DNA of 20,612 nt from Ruminococcus sp. UBA4321 (lineage in GTDB: Bacteria; Bacillota; Clostridia; Oscillospirales; Ruminococcaceae): the NCBI GenBank assembly GCA_002393815.1, contig DGUB01000005.1, positions 1 to 20,612 on the forward strand, given 5' to 3'. The position numbers and the translations under genes were made by a program. The notes under the pieces are model-generated. The model was not told the origin of the DNA, did no database searches, and worked only from the letters and a program-made list of their open reading frames with translations. Positions 1 through 7,441 of this stretch are shown here, one piece after another. The number at the start of each line of letters is the position of its first letter. The first letter of the stretch is position 1.

Positions 1-244
1 TAGTTGCGCTGATAGTCAGGTAGCCGTCATTGAGTTCGGCTTTGACGTTTTCTTTCTTGACACCGGGGAGGTCAACAGCCAGTTCATAGCCGGTATCTGT
101 TTCCTTGACATCCGTCTTCATTACCTGAACAGGCGGGTGAGGGGGCATTCTGTGCGGTCTGTCGAACTGTCTGTCAAACGGACCATTGAAGAAATCATCA
201 AACGCGTCAAAATTGTTTCTGCCAAAAACTTCAGGGAATAACAT
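1..244 (-). CDS. Hsp20/alpha-crystallin small heat-shock protein, partial (C-terminus off left edge)
   Basis: Only the first 81 codons are present. The protein starts MLFPEVFGRNNFDAF, followed by a Pro/His/Arg-rich linker (RPHRMPPHPP). The beginning of the alpha-crystallin domain follows: VKETDTGYELAVDLPGVKKE, then NVKAELNDGYLTISA, matching the family pattern of an E...Y....DLPG.KKE core followed by L.DG.LTI.A. Small heat-shock proteins form oligomers that hold unfolding proteins in the cytoplasm until ATP-dependent chaperones refold them. The ATG at 242-244 is preceded by AAGGAG at a good distance. The gene is preceded by a sigma-A promoter overlapping a CIRCE element and by a leader of about 130 nt, so HrcA-controlled heat induction is expected. 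Family identity is firm. Confidence 0.93.
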   Translation of the reverse strand, partial: MLFPEVFGRNNFDAFDDFFNGPFDRQFDRPHRMPPHPPVQVMKTDVKETDTGYELAVDLPGVKKENVKAELNDGYLTISAT

Positions 245-379
245 AAGTCAAAACTCCTTCCGATAATAAAAATATAATTTTTTGGAACGCGGGATTTGAT
301 ACACTTGAGGGCGTGAACCTCTTTCTGAATCTTTTCTTTCTCTGTACCCTCTCTGGTACTCTTCCCTTGTTCTGATTAT

Positions 380-408
380 ATTATACAACAAAAAATTAGC
401 ACTGTCAA
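380..408 (-). promoter_or_regulatory. Sigma-A promoter of the hsp20 gene
   Basis: On the minus strand, TTGACA (403-408) and TATAAT (380-385) are separated by exactly 17 bp. The -35 box lies within the CIRCE spacer and one arm, so HrcA binding would block RNA polymerase directly. A second TATAAT lies at 375-380. Predicted transcription starts near 373, giving a leader of about 130 nt before the ATG. Confidence 0.88.
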
Positions 409-422
409 TAGGCGAGTGCTAA
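396..422. promoter_or_regulatory. CIRCE operator (HrcA binding site)
   Basis: The arms TTAGCACTG and GAGTGCTAA are separated by a 9-bp spacer, matching the CIRCE consensus TTAGCACTC-N9-GAGTGCTAA with one mismatch. HrcA represses heat-shock genes through this site. The single deviation coincides with the last bases of the TTGACA -35 box read on the minus strand. The site controls the Hsp20 gene to its left. Confidence 0.93.
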
Positions 423-492
423 TTTTCATCTGTTTTTCATAATTTTTCACACGGATTTCATAATTCACCGGATATTTTCACAATCATTGATA

Positions 493-3207
493 TTATTCAC
501 GGTTTTTGAGGACTTCCGCAGGGGTGATTTTGTTGATTTTGCCGACGAGCATAAAATTGATGATGAAATAGCCGACCATGATAACTGCATAAATTCCGGC
601 GTACAGATACCACGGGAAAGTGACATTCATACCGCAGGCGACATTTGCGATAAACGACGGATAAGCCGCATCCATAATCGCTTTGCTGACGGGAATGCAT
701 ATCAGCGCACCGAGCGCGATAATCAGGGTATTTCCGTTGAGATAAAGCTTTCTGATTTCGCCGGAACGATAGCCGAAAATTTTCATCAGGGAGATACCGG
801 AAGCGGAACGGTCAATCATCACGCCCATCATGAGATACATGACAACGCAGAAAATCAGGAGCGAAACGCTAATCAGTGTGATAACCATCGGGAGCATCAT
901 ATCGACGAAAACACCGGCACTTTTTTCGACATCGGCTTTAGTGGTAACAGCGTAAAGTCTGCCCTCGTCGATATTGAGCGCATTATCAGAGTAGACAACA
1001 TTGAAATAGTCCTCTTCCTGACCGAACAGTTCGCGCATACTGTCGATATTCATGAACACAGCGAAACCGACGGAATACTGTGCAATCGAATCGACCGTGA
1101 ATGTATAGCTCATATCACCTGTAGAATCGTTCAGGGTGAAGGTATCGCCGGGATTGAGGTTGAAACGTTCATGCAGGGAGTTATTGATAACGACTTTGTT
1201 TTTGCTTTTCGGGGGATTGGCTGAAAAGTAACGGCTGTTCGGATTCAGACCGATAATGGAAACATCCAGAGTATAGTCATAGCAGGGAATCGTAAGCGTT
1301 TCGATACAGGCGGATTCTCCGCCGTTCGGAACGGTATCTTCCGGATATTTGTAGAGGTACATATATTCGTAATGAGTATCGGCGAGGTTATCGGTTTTGA
1401 CTGCCTGACACATGACAGCGCAGTCAAGGCTGATATCGGCTAACAGCAGGCAGACCATCAGTCCGGCGATAACAGCAACAGCGGAACGGTATTCGCGGAG
1501 CATCTGCCGAATCTGGAATACTCGAATAAAGTTTTTGGATTTCAGGTTGACTTGTTTGTAACTGGAAGCTTTCTGCTCATTCTTGATGAGCGATAAGGCT
1601 GTCTGAGAGAGTTTCTTGTTAATCACAATTGTATTGACAACGGCGGAAATCACCGGCGGAACAATCAGACTGTAAACAAACAGATACACCGGGTAAACCA
1701 TAGGAAATTTCGGAACGGAATAATATTCATAAGTATCAGCGGCAAGCACATCAATTCCGGCAGGGCTGAATCCGACAATCATGCCGATAAGTCCGCCGAT
1801 AAATGCGATAATGACCGGAAGCGTGAGATAATGCAGAAGCAAATCTTTTTTCTTCACGCCCAGAGAGTAGAGCGCACCAATGACGGGAGCTTCTTTTTCA
1901 ATCTGATGAATCACGAAAACGGAAATGACATAAGTAAACAGAATCAGAACGACAATTCCGGCAACCAGTCCGACATTTTTATTCATGATGACATCACCGG
2001 CAGCAGCGGCGATACGGATATTATCTTCGGCGGTGATGAAAGTGATTAAATTATCGATATCAATCTCGAAGATTTCATCTAATAATTTATTGGTTTCTTT
2101 ACGGAGTTCGTTCACGCCGTCGGAAAGTTCCTGTGAACCGGAGAAGGCTTCGCCGACACCGTCTTTATATTCGCTCATGCCGTCAGCGAATTCTTTTATG
2201 CCGTCAAGCGCGTCTTTGAGTTCGCGGAGAGAACGGTAATCCAGTTCTTCGACAGCCTTGTCGAGTTCTTCGGCGTAGTTGTCTTTTGTGAGAGTGACTT
2301 CTTTTCCGAGGGAAGCGAGAGTAGATTCCGCCTGTTCCAGATAGGCATCAAAGAGCTGATTTGCGGCATCACTGAGGTCAGTACCATAATTTTCGAGTTC
2401 GGCGAGACCGTCAGAGAGTTCCTGAGAACCGTCATATAATTCGCCGATACCGTCTTTCATATCGTTCTTTTTGTCGAGAACTTCGTCAATTGTCTGCCGG
2501 AAATATTTATCTTCGACTTTGGTATAATCAAAATCGAAACTCTTGATTTTTTCTTTGAGTTTTTCGCTTGTCATGCCTTCGCCGAGGCGGTAAGCATAAA
2601 GATATTCTTCGGCTTTCTGGGAAGTGGTATCGCGGATAGTCTGATATTGTTCATCAGTAACGAAAATCAGACCGAAATTGGAACTTTCGACAGCAACATC
2701 CGAGAAAGCGGCAATTGGCTGGTCATAATCGGGAGTTGAGCCGATTCCGGTAATGGTGAAAACTGTTCCGGCGGCGGTAACAGTATCACCGCAGTGCAGG
2801 TCATGAACATCTGCATAACGCTTTTCGAGAACGGCTTCACCGGAAGATTCGGCAAGTCTGCCTTCATCGAGTGCAACCAGATTGATTTGTTTCCGGTTTT
2901 TCATCATGCGGAGTTTGGAGCCGTCTTCGGCTTGCAGGTCGGTATAGAACATTTCTTCTATGACGGTATTGTTTTTAGAAAGTTCGGAGAGTTCGCTTTC
3001 AGAGAGGGGCAGAAAGACGGAAAACTGCCCGTCTTCGACAAACGTCACAGATTTTTGTGATTCTGTTCCCTGAAGCACGATTTCCGCCATGCCGACAATG
3101 CCGACAATCATGTAAATACCGAGCGCGATAAGCAGAATCAATGCAAGATAGCGTCCGAAATTATGTTTCAAATCACGCAGAAGGCGTTTTCTGAGTACCT
3201 GATTCAT
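493..3207 (-). CDS. FtsX/MacB-like ABC transporter permease with large extracellular coiled-coil region
   Basis: This 904-residue membrane protein is the permease partner of the upstream ATPase. After a basic N-terminus, a first membrane helix (about residues 18-40) leads into an extracellular region of nearly 400 residues. That region contains repeated heptad-like stretches of the type ELYDGSQELSDGLAELE and GSQELSDGVNELRKE, which suggest a coiled coil. A first FtsX-type block of three helices follows at about 410-530, with the cytoplasmic motif EKEAPVIGALYSLGVKKKDL. Another single helix near 575 and a second extracellular domain come next. A C-terminal FtsX block (about 770-890) contains ISLMKIFGYRSGEIRKLYL. 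Such permeases usually drive mechanotransmission or export of peptides or lipids rather than import. GGAGG inside the ATPase 3' end serves as its ribosome site, and the gap between the genes is only 2 nt. The substrate cannot be read from the sequence. Confidence 0.9.
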   Translation of the reverse strand: MNQVLRKRLLRDLKHNFGRYLALILLIALGIYMIVGIVGMAEIVLQGTESQKSVTFVEDGQFSVFLPLSESELSELSKNNTVIEEMFYTDLQAEDGSKLRMMKNRKQINLVALDEGRLAESSGEAVLEKRYADVHDLHCGDTVTAAGTVFTITGIGSTPDYDQPIAAFSDVAVESSNFGLIFVTDEQYQTIRDTTSQKAEEYLYAYRLGEGMTSEKLKEKIKSFDFDYTKVEDKYFRQTIDEVLDKKNDMKDGIGELYDGSQELSDGLAELENYGTDLSDAANQLFDAYLEQAESTLASLGKEVTLTKDNYAEELDKAVEELDYRSLRELKDALDGIKEFADGMSEYKDGVGEAFSGSQELSDGVNELRKETNKLLDEIFEIDIDNLITFITAEDNIRIAAAAGDVIMNKNVGLVAGIVVLILFTYVISVFVIHQIEKEAPVIGALYSLGVKKKDLLLHYLTLPVIIAFIGGLIGMIVGFSPAGIDVLAADTYEYYSVPKFPMVYPVYLFVYSLIVPPVISAVVNTIVINKKLSQTALSLIKNEQKASSYKQVNLKSKNFIRVFQIRQMLREYRSAVAVIAGLMVCLLLADISLDCAVMCQAVKTDNLADTHYEYMYLYKYPEDTVPNGGESACIETLTIPCYDYTLDVSIIGLNPNSRYFSANPPKSKNKVVINNSLHERFNLNPGDTFTLNDSTGDMSYTFTVDSIAQYSVGFAVFMNIDSMRELFGQEEDYFNVVYSDNALNIDEGRLYAVTTKADVEKSAGVFVDMMLPMVITLISVSLLIFCVVMYLMMGVMIDRSASGISLMKIFGYRSGEIRKLYLNGNTLIIALGALICIPVSKAIMDAAYPSFIANVACGMNVTFPWYLYAGIYAVIMVGYFIINFMLVGKINKITPAEVLKNRE

Positions 3208-3209
3208 GA

Positions 3210-3911
3210 TTATAAATCCTCCAGTTCGGCGGCAGGAATGCGGACTTCATTTTCATAATCTTTTTTAATCAGTCCGTCCTTGATGATGATGACTTTATGC
3301 ACCATGTTTTTGATAGAATTATTATGGGTGACAATCAGCATAGTCGTGCCGTAGGTCTGATTGATTTTTTCGAGAAGAATCAGAATATCCCGCGAAGTTC
3401 TGGAATCAAGTGCGCCGGTCGGCTCGTCGCAGAGAAGCAGACGCGGATTCTTGATTAAGGCTCTGGCGATGGCGCACCGCTGCTGCTGACCGCCGGAAAG
3501 CTGCGCCGGGAATTTATTCTGATGTTCGGTCAGACCGAGTGTCTCGAGTAAATCTTCCATATCGAGGGGATTGTTTGTCAGATACTGGCAGACCTGAATA
3601 TTTTCCCGGACGGTAAGATTCGGCACGAGATTATAGAACTGGAAGATAAAGCCGAGATAATCACGGCGGTAGTCGGAGAGCGCGGCAGGATTCAAGCCGA
3701 AGATTTCTTTTCCGTCGATTTTCACTGAGCCGGAATCCATGGTATCCAGACCGCCGATACAGTTCAGCAGAGTGGACTTGCCGGAGCCGCTTGTGCCTTG
3801 AATGACGCACATCTGACCTTTTTCGACGTTAGTCGTTACGCCTTTGAGGACTTGGATATAACTGGCATCACTGCCGTAGCTTTTTTTGATATTGTTGACT
3901 TCGAGAAACAT
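3210..3911 (-). CDS. ABC transporter ATP-binding protein (MacB/LolD-like)
   Basis: This 233-residue ATPase is the motor for the downstream FtsX-type permease. It shows Walker A GTSGSGKSTL, the ABC signature LSGGQQQRCAIARAL, Walker B LLLCDEPTGALDS and the switch histidine in IVTHNN. The order and spacing are those of the MacB/LolD branch, which contains export or mechanotransmission ATPases. I place the start at the ATG in 3909-3911 (MFLEVNNIKKSYG) because AAAGGAG lies 8 nt upstream. A longer reading from a TTG at 3935 would put the ribosome site inside the gene. A 22-bp imperfect palindrome abuts this ribosome site and suggests control by a dimeric repressor. Confidence 0.94.
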   Translation of the reverse strand: MFLEVNNIKKSYGSDASYIQVLKGVTTNVEKGQMCVIQGTSGSGKSTLLNCIGGLDTMDSGSVKIDGKEIFGLNPAALSDYRRDYLGFIFQFYNLVPNLTVRENIQVCQYLTNNPLDMEDLLETLGLTEHQNKFPAQLSGGQQQRCAIARALIKNPRLLLCDEPTGALDSRTSRDILILLEKINQTYGTTMLIVTHNNSIKNMVHKVIIIKDGLIKKDYENEVRIPAAELEDL

Positions 3912-3924
3912 GAAATATCGCTCC

Positions 3925-3946
3925 TTTGTTAGCAATTGCTTACTAA
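3925..3946. promoter_or_regulatory. Putative operator: 22-bp imperfect palindrome
   Basis: The core AGCAATTGCT (3931-3940) is a perfect 10-bp palindrome. It extends outward to 22 bp with only two mismatched pairs (9 of 11 pairs match). It lies immediately upstream of the AAAGGAG ribosome site of the ABC ATPase gene and downstream of promoter-like TTGACA/CTGACA sequences at 3964-3980. Size and symmetry suit a TetR- or MarR-type repressor, but no such gene is visible in the window. Confidence 0.5.
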
Positions 3947-4058
3947 TATTATCTTACTATATTTGTCAGTGCGCTGTCAAGCCGTCCGGAAAGAATTTGT
4001 CAGTCTGTATAGAAATTTTCAGTTTTCTGCATAGAATATAGCGAAAAGGAGAATGCCT

Positions 4059-4544
4059 ATGCTTAGAGAATATTTTCTGAATCTGGAAAAAGAACTGGAT
4101 TATGCTCAGAAATGGGCTTTATCCAGGAATCCGGCATATTATAATTTTGATGATATCGGCGGAGACTGTACCAATTTTGTTTCGCAGTGTCTCTATGCAG
4201 GCGGCGCGGTCATGAATCCGACAAAGGATACAGGCTGGTATTACTATTCTTTGCATGACCGCGCGGCGGCTTGGACGAGTGTCCGGTATTTCTGGCAGTT
4301 TGGTGTGAATAATCAGAGTATCGGCTTTTTCGGCAGGGAGGTGCCTGTCCGGAATGCCCGTCCCGGAGATGTCATTCAGCTTGGAACAGGGTATTTTCAT
4401 CACACGCTGTTTGTGATTGATGTCATCCGGAATATGCCCTATATTGCGGCGCATACAGCGGATGCATATCATATTCCGATTTCGGCGTACCAGTATGACA
4501 GAATCCGCTGTCTGCACATTATGGGCGCAAGAAAATATGTATGA
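4059..4544 (+). CDS. Putative cysteine amidase (Amidase_6, NlpC/P60-like fold)
   Basis: This 161-residue protein matches the putative amidase domain family (Amidase_6). Residues 31-43 read DDIGGDCTNFVSQ, the usual context of the catalytic Cys (C37). A GD motif at 103-104 and HHTLFVIDV around residues 114-122 supply the expected histidine, and AHTAD near 132 is the typical late motif. Relatives are found in Firmicutes spore and cell-wall proteins and are presumed to cut peptide or amide bonds; the substrate is not known. I see no signal peptide or cell-wall anchor, so the protein may be cytoplasmic or mother-cell located. I choose the second of two in-frame ATGs because GGAG lies 7 nt upstream of it, whereas the ATG at 4053 is too close. 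The isochorismatase-like gene follows after 43 nt. Confidence 0.82.
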   Translation: MLREYFLNLEKELDYAQKWALSRNPAYYNFDDIGGDCTNFVSQCLYAGGAVMNPTKDTGWYYYSLHDRAAAWTSVRYFWQFGVNNQSIGFFGREVPVRNARPGDVIQLGTGYFHHTLFVIDVIRNMPYIAAHTADAYHIPISAYQYDRIRCLHIMGARKYV

Positions 4545-4587
4545 GTAAAATGCAGTTTTCCGGGCATGATGATTCTGAAAGGGGGAA

Positions 4588-5097
4588 ATGAACTTGAATT
4601 GTCTTGCCATCATTGATATGCAGAATGCTTTTATGAATGAATATACCGCTCATCTGCCCGGCAGAATCCGGCAGTTTCTGGAAACACATGATTTTGATTC
4701 TGTCATTGCGACAAAGTACTGCAATACACCGGGAACTGCCTGTTATCGGCTCGGCGGCTGGAAAGACTGCATGAAAAATACGCCTGATGCCGAACTGGTA
4801 CCGGAACTTCAGCCGTTTGTACAGAGAGTTTTTGAAAAAACAACTTTTTCCGGACTGACTTATGAATGCAGAGCATTTCTGAAAGAACAGCAGTTTGAAA
4901 AAATCTGGTTCTGCGGTGTCAATACAGACTGCTGTGTTCTGGCGACAATGCTGAATTGCTATGATACCGGGCAGGACTGCGCTGTCATTGCGGATTTATG
5001 TGCTTCTACGGTAGGGATTCCGGCACATGAACACGCCCTGAATCTGATACGGGACAATATGACTTCTGAAAGAGTAATCCATTCTTCTGCCCTGTAA
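4588..5097 (+). CDS. Isochorismatase-like cysteine hydrolase
   Basis: The 169-residue protein has the fold and triad of the cysteine hydrolase/isochorismatase superfamily: Asp10 in LAIIDMQNAF, Lys84 in FEKTTFSGL, and the nucleophile Cys116 in CGVNTDCCVLATMLNC. The family includes nicotinamidases, N-carbamoyl hydrolases and isochorismatases. The substrate here cannot be assigned, and the absence of an obvious metal-site motif makes nicotinamidase less likely. GGGGG at 4581-4585 is very close to the ATG at 4588 but 8 nt from an in-frame TTG at 4594, so the TTG could be the real start two codons later. The last two codons form one arm of the terminator hairpin. Confidence 0.87.
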   Translation: MNLNCLAIIDMQNAFMNEYTAHLPGRIRQFLETHDFDSVIATKYCNTPGTACYRLGGWKDCMKNTPDAELVPELQPFVQRVFEKTTFSGLTYECRAFLKEQQFEKIWFCGVNTDCCVLATMLNCYDTGQDCAVIADLCASTVGIPAHEHALNLIRDNMTSERVIHSSAL

Positions 5098-5114
5098 AAA
5101 CAGGGCGTTTTTTT
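5089..5114 (+). terminator. Intrinsic terminator of the isochorismatase-like gene
   Basis: The stem GCCCTG/CAGGGC (6 bp) has a 6-nt loop TAAAAA and is followed by G and seven T residues. The stop codon of the upstream gene is the first three bases of the loop, so coding sequence and terminator overlap. Confidence 0.85.
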
Positions 5115-5126
5115 GTGATGCAGATA

Positions 5127-5155
5127 TTGACGGCTTCCGGAATTTATGCTATAAT
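5127..5155 (+). promoter_or_regulatory. Sigma-A promoter of the VWA-LRR-MoxR unit
   Basis: TTGACG (5127-5132) and TATAAT (5150-5155) are 17 bp apart, with an extended -10 (TGC before TATAAT). It lies directly after the preceding terminator. The predicted start is near 5162, about 30 nt before the first ATG. Confidence 0.88.
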
Positions 5156-5193
5156 AGAAATGATATGATTTTATCCGGAAAGAAGGGGAATCC

Positions 5194-6636
5194 ATGGGAA
5201 TTTTATACAATATGCCGCATGACCCGGAAAAAGAGAAACAGCTTTCTCCGGAAGAAAAGGCAAAACTGGAAAAAGCAGATAAACTCGCCCGGCAGATTCT
5301 GGAATATGCGAGGAATACGCTGTTCATGAATCTGCGGTTTATGAAAAACGCCCTCGGAAGGTGTAATTTTGTTCCGTATATGGGGACGGTTGGTGCAGAT
5401 GCCGCAAATTTTTATTATTATCCGCCGTATATTCTGAAACAGTTCGAGCAGAACCAGAATCGGATTACAAGGATATATCTGCACATGATTCTGCACTGTA
5501 TTTTTCAGCATCAGTTTGTCAGCCCGTCCATTCAGCGACCGATGTGGAATCTGGCTTGTGATATTGCAGTTGAAAAAATGATTCAGGAACTGCATCTTGA
5601 CAGTATCGATAAATCTGTGGAAAGCAGACAGGCGGCTGTTTTGCAGAGACTGGAAAAGAATGTCAAGTATATGACGGCAGAAAAGATTTATGATTATTTT
5701 GTCAGTACCAGACTTTCACCGGAAGACTGCAAAGCCATGCAGAAATTATTCGAGGGAGATAATCATGATGTCTGGTATGGCGCACCGGATGTGCTGACCG
5801 GTCTGGAACAGGGAAAAGCCTATGTAAAGTCACTTCAGCAGACAATGGAAAATCCTGCTGAAGGAGAACCCAGCGATTCGCTTGCGGAACGGGAAGCTAC
5901 CCAGAGAATGTGGCAGAAACTTGCCAAACAGATGCAGGTCGATTTGGAAACTTTCTCGAAACAGCAGGGAAAAGATGCCGGCAGTCTGATGCAGAATCTG
6001 CTTTCGGTGAACCGCGAACGCTGCAATTATGAGAATTTTCTCCGGAAATTCGCCGTCCGCGGGGAAGTCATGAAGATAGACAACGATTCGTTTGATTATA
6101 ATTTTTACTGTTACGGCAGGTCAATTTATGAAGAGGCTGCCCTGATTGAACCGCTGGAATACAAAGATGTCAAACGAATCCGGGAGTTTGTCATTGCAAT
6201 TGATACTTCCGGTTCTGTTGCCGGAAAAACCGTGCAGATGTTCATTCAGAAAACTTATAATATTCTGAAACAGCAGGAAAGCTTTTTCTCAAAAGTGAAT
6301 ATTCATATTATTCAGTGTGATGCCCGTATACAGGAAGACTATAAAATCACGACGGAAGAAGAATTTGACGAATATCTGAAAAATATGAAGCTGAAAGGCT
6401 TCGGCGGAACAGATTTCCGACCGGTATTTAATTATGTGGATTTATTAATCAGACAGAAAGAATTCACCAATCTGAAAGGCTTGCTGTATTTTACGGACGG
6501 TTACGGCACGTTTCCGGAACATGAACCGGATTATAAAACAGCATTTGTCTTTCTGGATGATGAGTATAATAATTTTAATGTTCCTGTCTGGGCAATCCGC
6601 ATTATTCTGACGACGGATGATATTATGGAGATATAG
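5194..6636 (+). CDS. VWA-domain protein with degenerate metallopeptidase-like N-terminus (DUF2201-type)
   Basis: The 480-residue protein has two parts. The N-terminal half resembles the putative metallopeptidase domain found in DUF2201 proteins: HMILHCIFQH (97-106) followed by MWNLACDIAVEKMI (117-130). The usual HExxH reads HMILH here, so the catalytic glutamate is missing and protease activity is doubtful. The C-terminal part (about 330-480) is a von Willebrand A domain with an intact MIDAS: DTSGS (337-341), Thr406 in GFGGTDFRP and Asp435 in FTDGYG. Proteins of this build partner with MoxR-type AAA+ ATPases, and such an ATPase is encoded two genes downstream. There is no signal peptide, so it should be cytoplasmic. 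The ATG at 5194 follows AAGGGG. It ends one base before the next ATG, which implies coupled translation. Confidence 0.88.
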   Translation: MGILYNMPHDPEKEKQLSPEEKAKLEKADKLARQILEYARNTLFMNLRFMKNALGRCNFVPYMGTVGADAANFYYYPPYILKQFEQNQNRITRIYLHMILHCIFQHQFVSPSIQRPMWNLACDIAVEKMIQELHLDSIDKSVESRQAAVLQRLEKNVKYMTAEKIYDYFVSTRLSPEDCKAMQKLFEGDNHDVWYGAPDVLTGLEQGKAYVKSLQQTMENPAEGEPSDSLAEREATQRMWQKLAKQMQVDLETFSKQQGKDAGSLMQNLLSVNRERCNYENFLRKFAVRGEVMKIDNDSFDYNFYCYGRSIYEEAALIEPLEYKDVKRIREFVIAIDTSGSVAGKTVQMFIQKTYNILKQQESFFSKVNIHIIQCDARIQEDYKITTEEEFDEYLKNMKLKGFGGTDFRPVFNYVDLLIRQKEFTNLKGLLYFTDGYGTFPEHEPDYKTAFVFLDDEYNNFNVPVWAIRIILTTDDIMEI

Positions 6637-6637
6637 C

Positions 6638-7408
6638 ATGGCTTTTGAAACAGAAGGAAATAAACTTGTCAGATATACAGAAGAACCCGGCGTGACGGAA
6701 GTCATCGTTCCGGAACAAGTACAGATTCTGGGAAAAGAATGCTTTCTCGGCTGCCAGCAGATTGTTTCTGTCAGTCTGCCGGACGGTATGACAGAAATTG
6801 CATTCCGGGCATTCAAGAACTGTAGAAATCTGCAAAGAATCCGGATTCCGGAAACCGTAGTCCGGATAGAAGAAGCCGCTTTTTCGGGCTGTGAACAGAT
6901 AAAAGAATTCACACTTCCGCCAAATCTGGAAAAGATTGCAATCTATGCTTTCTACGGTTCGGAGCGTCTGCTGAAATTCCATCTTGCAGACGGCGTATTC
7001 CGGGTGCAGATGAATGATATTTATCAGAATCAGGATAATACGGCACTGCTGAAAAAATTCCTCTGTGAAAGAAATCCGGAACAGAAAAGAATATTATTCA
7101 GCAGAATCGACGATGCAAAATATAAAGCAGCAATCGCGTATTATCTTCTGCATCTCGGTCAGGAGAATGACGAAATCCGGAAATATGCCAAACGGAATGT
7201 CACCAGAGTTGCTAAATTCCGCATGGATTCCCATGATGCTGACGGTCTGAAAGAAGTGCTGGAATCCGGATTTGTGACAAAGTCCAATATTCAGAAACTG
7301 ATAGATTATGCCATTCAGAACCAGTATCATGAATGTTATCTTCTTCTGCTGGAATATAAAGACAAGCATATCGGCTATCAGAATCCGGCAGCGAAATTAA
7401 AATTATAA
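6638..7408 (+). CDS. Small BspA-type leucine-rich-repeat protein with helical C-terminal module
   Basis: This 256-residue protein has about four LRR_5 (BspA/TpLRR) repeats at residues 15-118, for example VTEVIVPEQVQILGKECFLG, then PDGMTEIAFRAFKNCRNLQ, then PETVVRIEEAAFSGCEQIKE. A helical region follows (about 130-245) and ends FVTKSNIQKLIDYAIQNQ then LLLLEYKDKHIGY. The same layout is seen in the larger LRR protein at 14068-15549. There is no signal peptide, unlike surface BspA proteins, so it is probably intracellular and serves in protein binding. The ATG at 6638 is preceded by GGAG (6627-6630), which lies inside the end of the VWA gene. Its place between a VWA protein and its probable AAA+ motor suggests an adaptor, substrate selector or scaffold; this role is inferred. 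Confidence 0.88.
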   Translation: MAFETEGNKLVRYTEEPGVTEVIVPEQVQILGKECFLGCQQIVSVSLPDGMTEIAFRAFKNCRNLQRIRIPETVVRIEEAAFSGCEQIKEFTLPPNLEKIAIYAFYGSERLLKFHLADGVFRVQMNDIYQNQDNTALLKKFLCERNPEQKRILFSRIDDAKYKAAIAYYLLHLGQENDEIRKYAKRNVTRVAKFRMDSHDADGLKEVLESGFVTKSNIQKLIDYAIQNQYHECYLLLLEYKDKHIGYQNPAAKLKL

Positions 7409-7441
7409 TTATGATTTAATAATAAGGAGAGATTGTTTTTT

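Noticed and set aside
487..1224. 245-codon open frame on the plus strand
   Set aside because: It lies fully antisense to the C-terminal FtsX domain of the permease, has no ribosome site, and its His/Asp/Glu-rich composition is what the reverse of a membrane gene gives.
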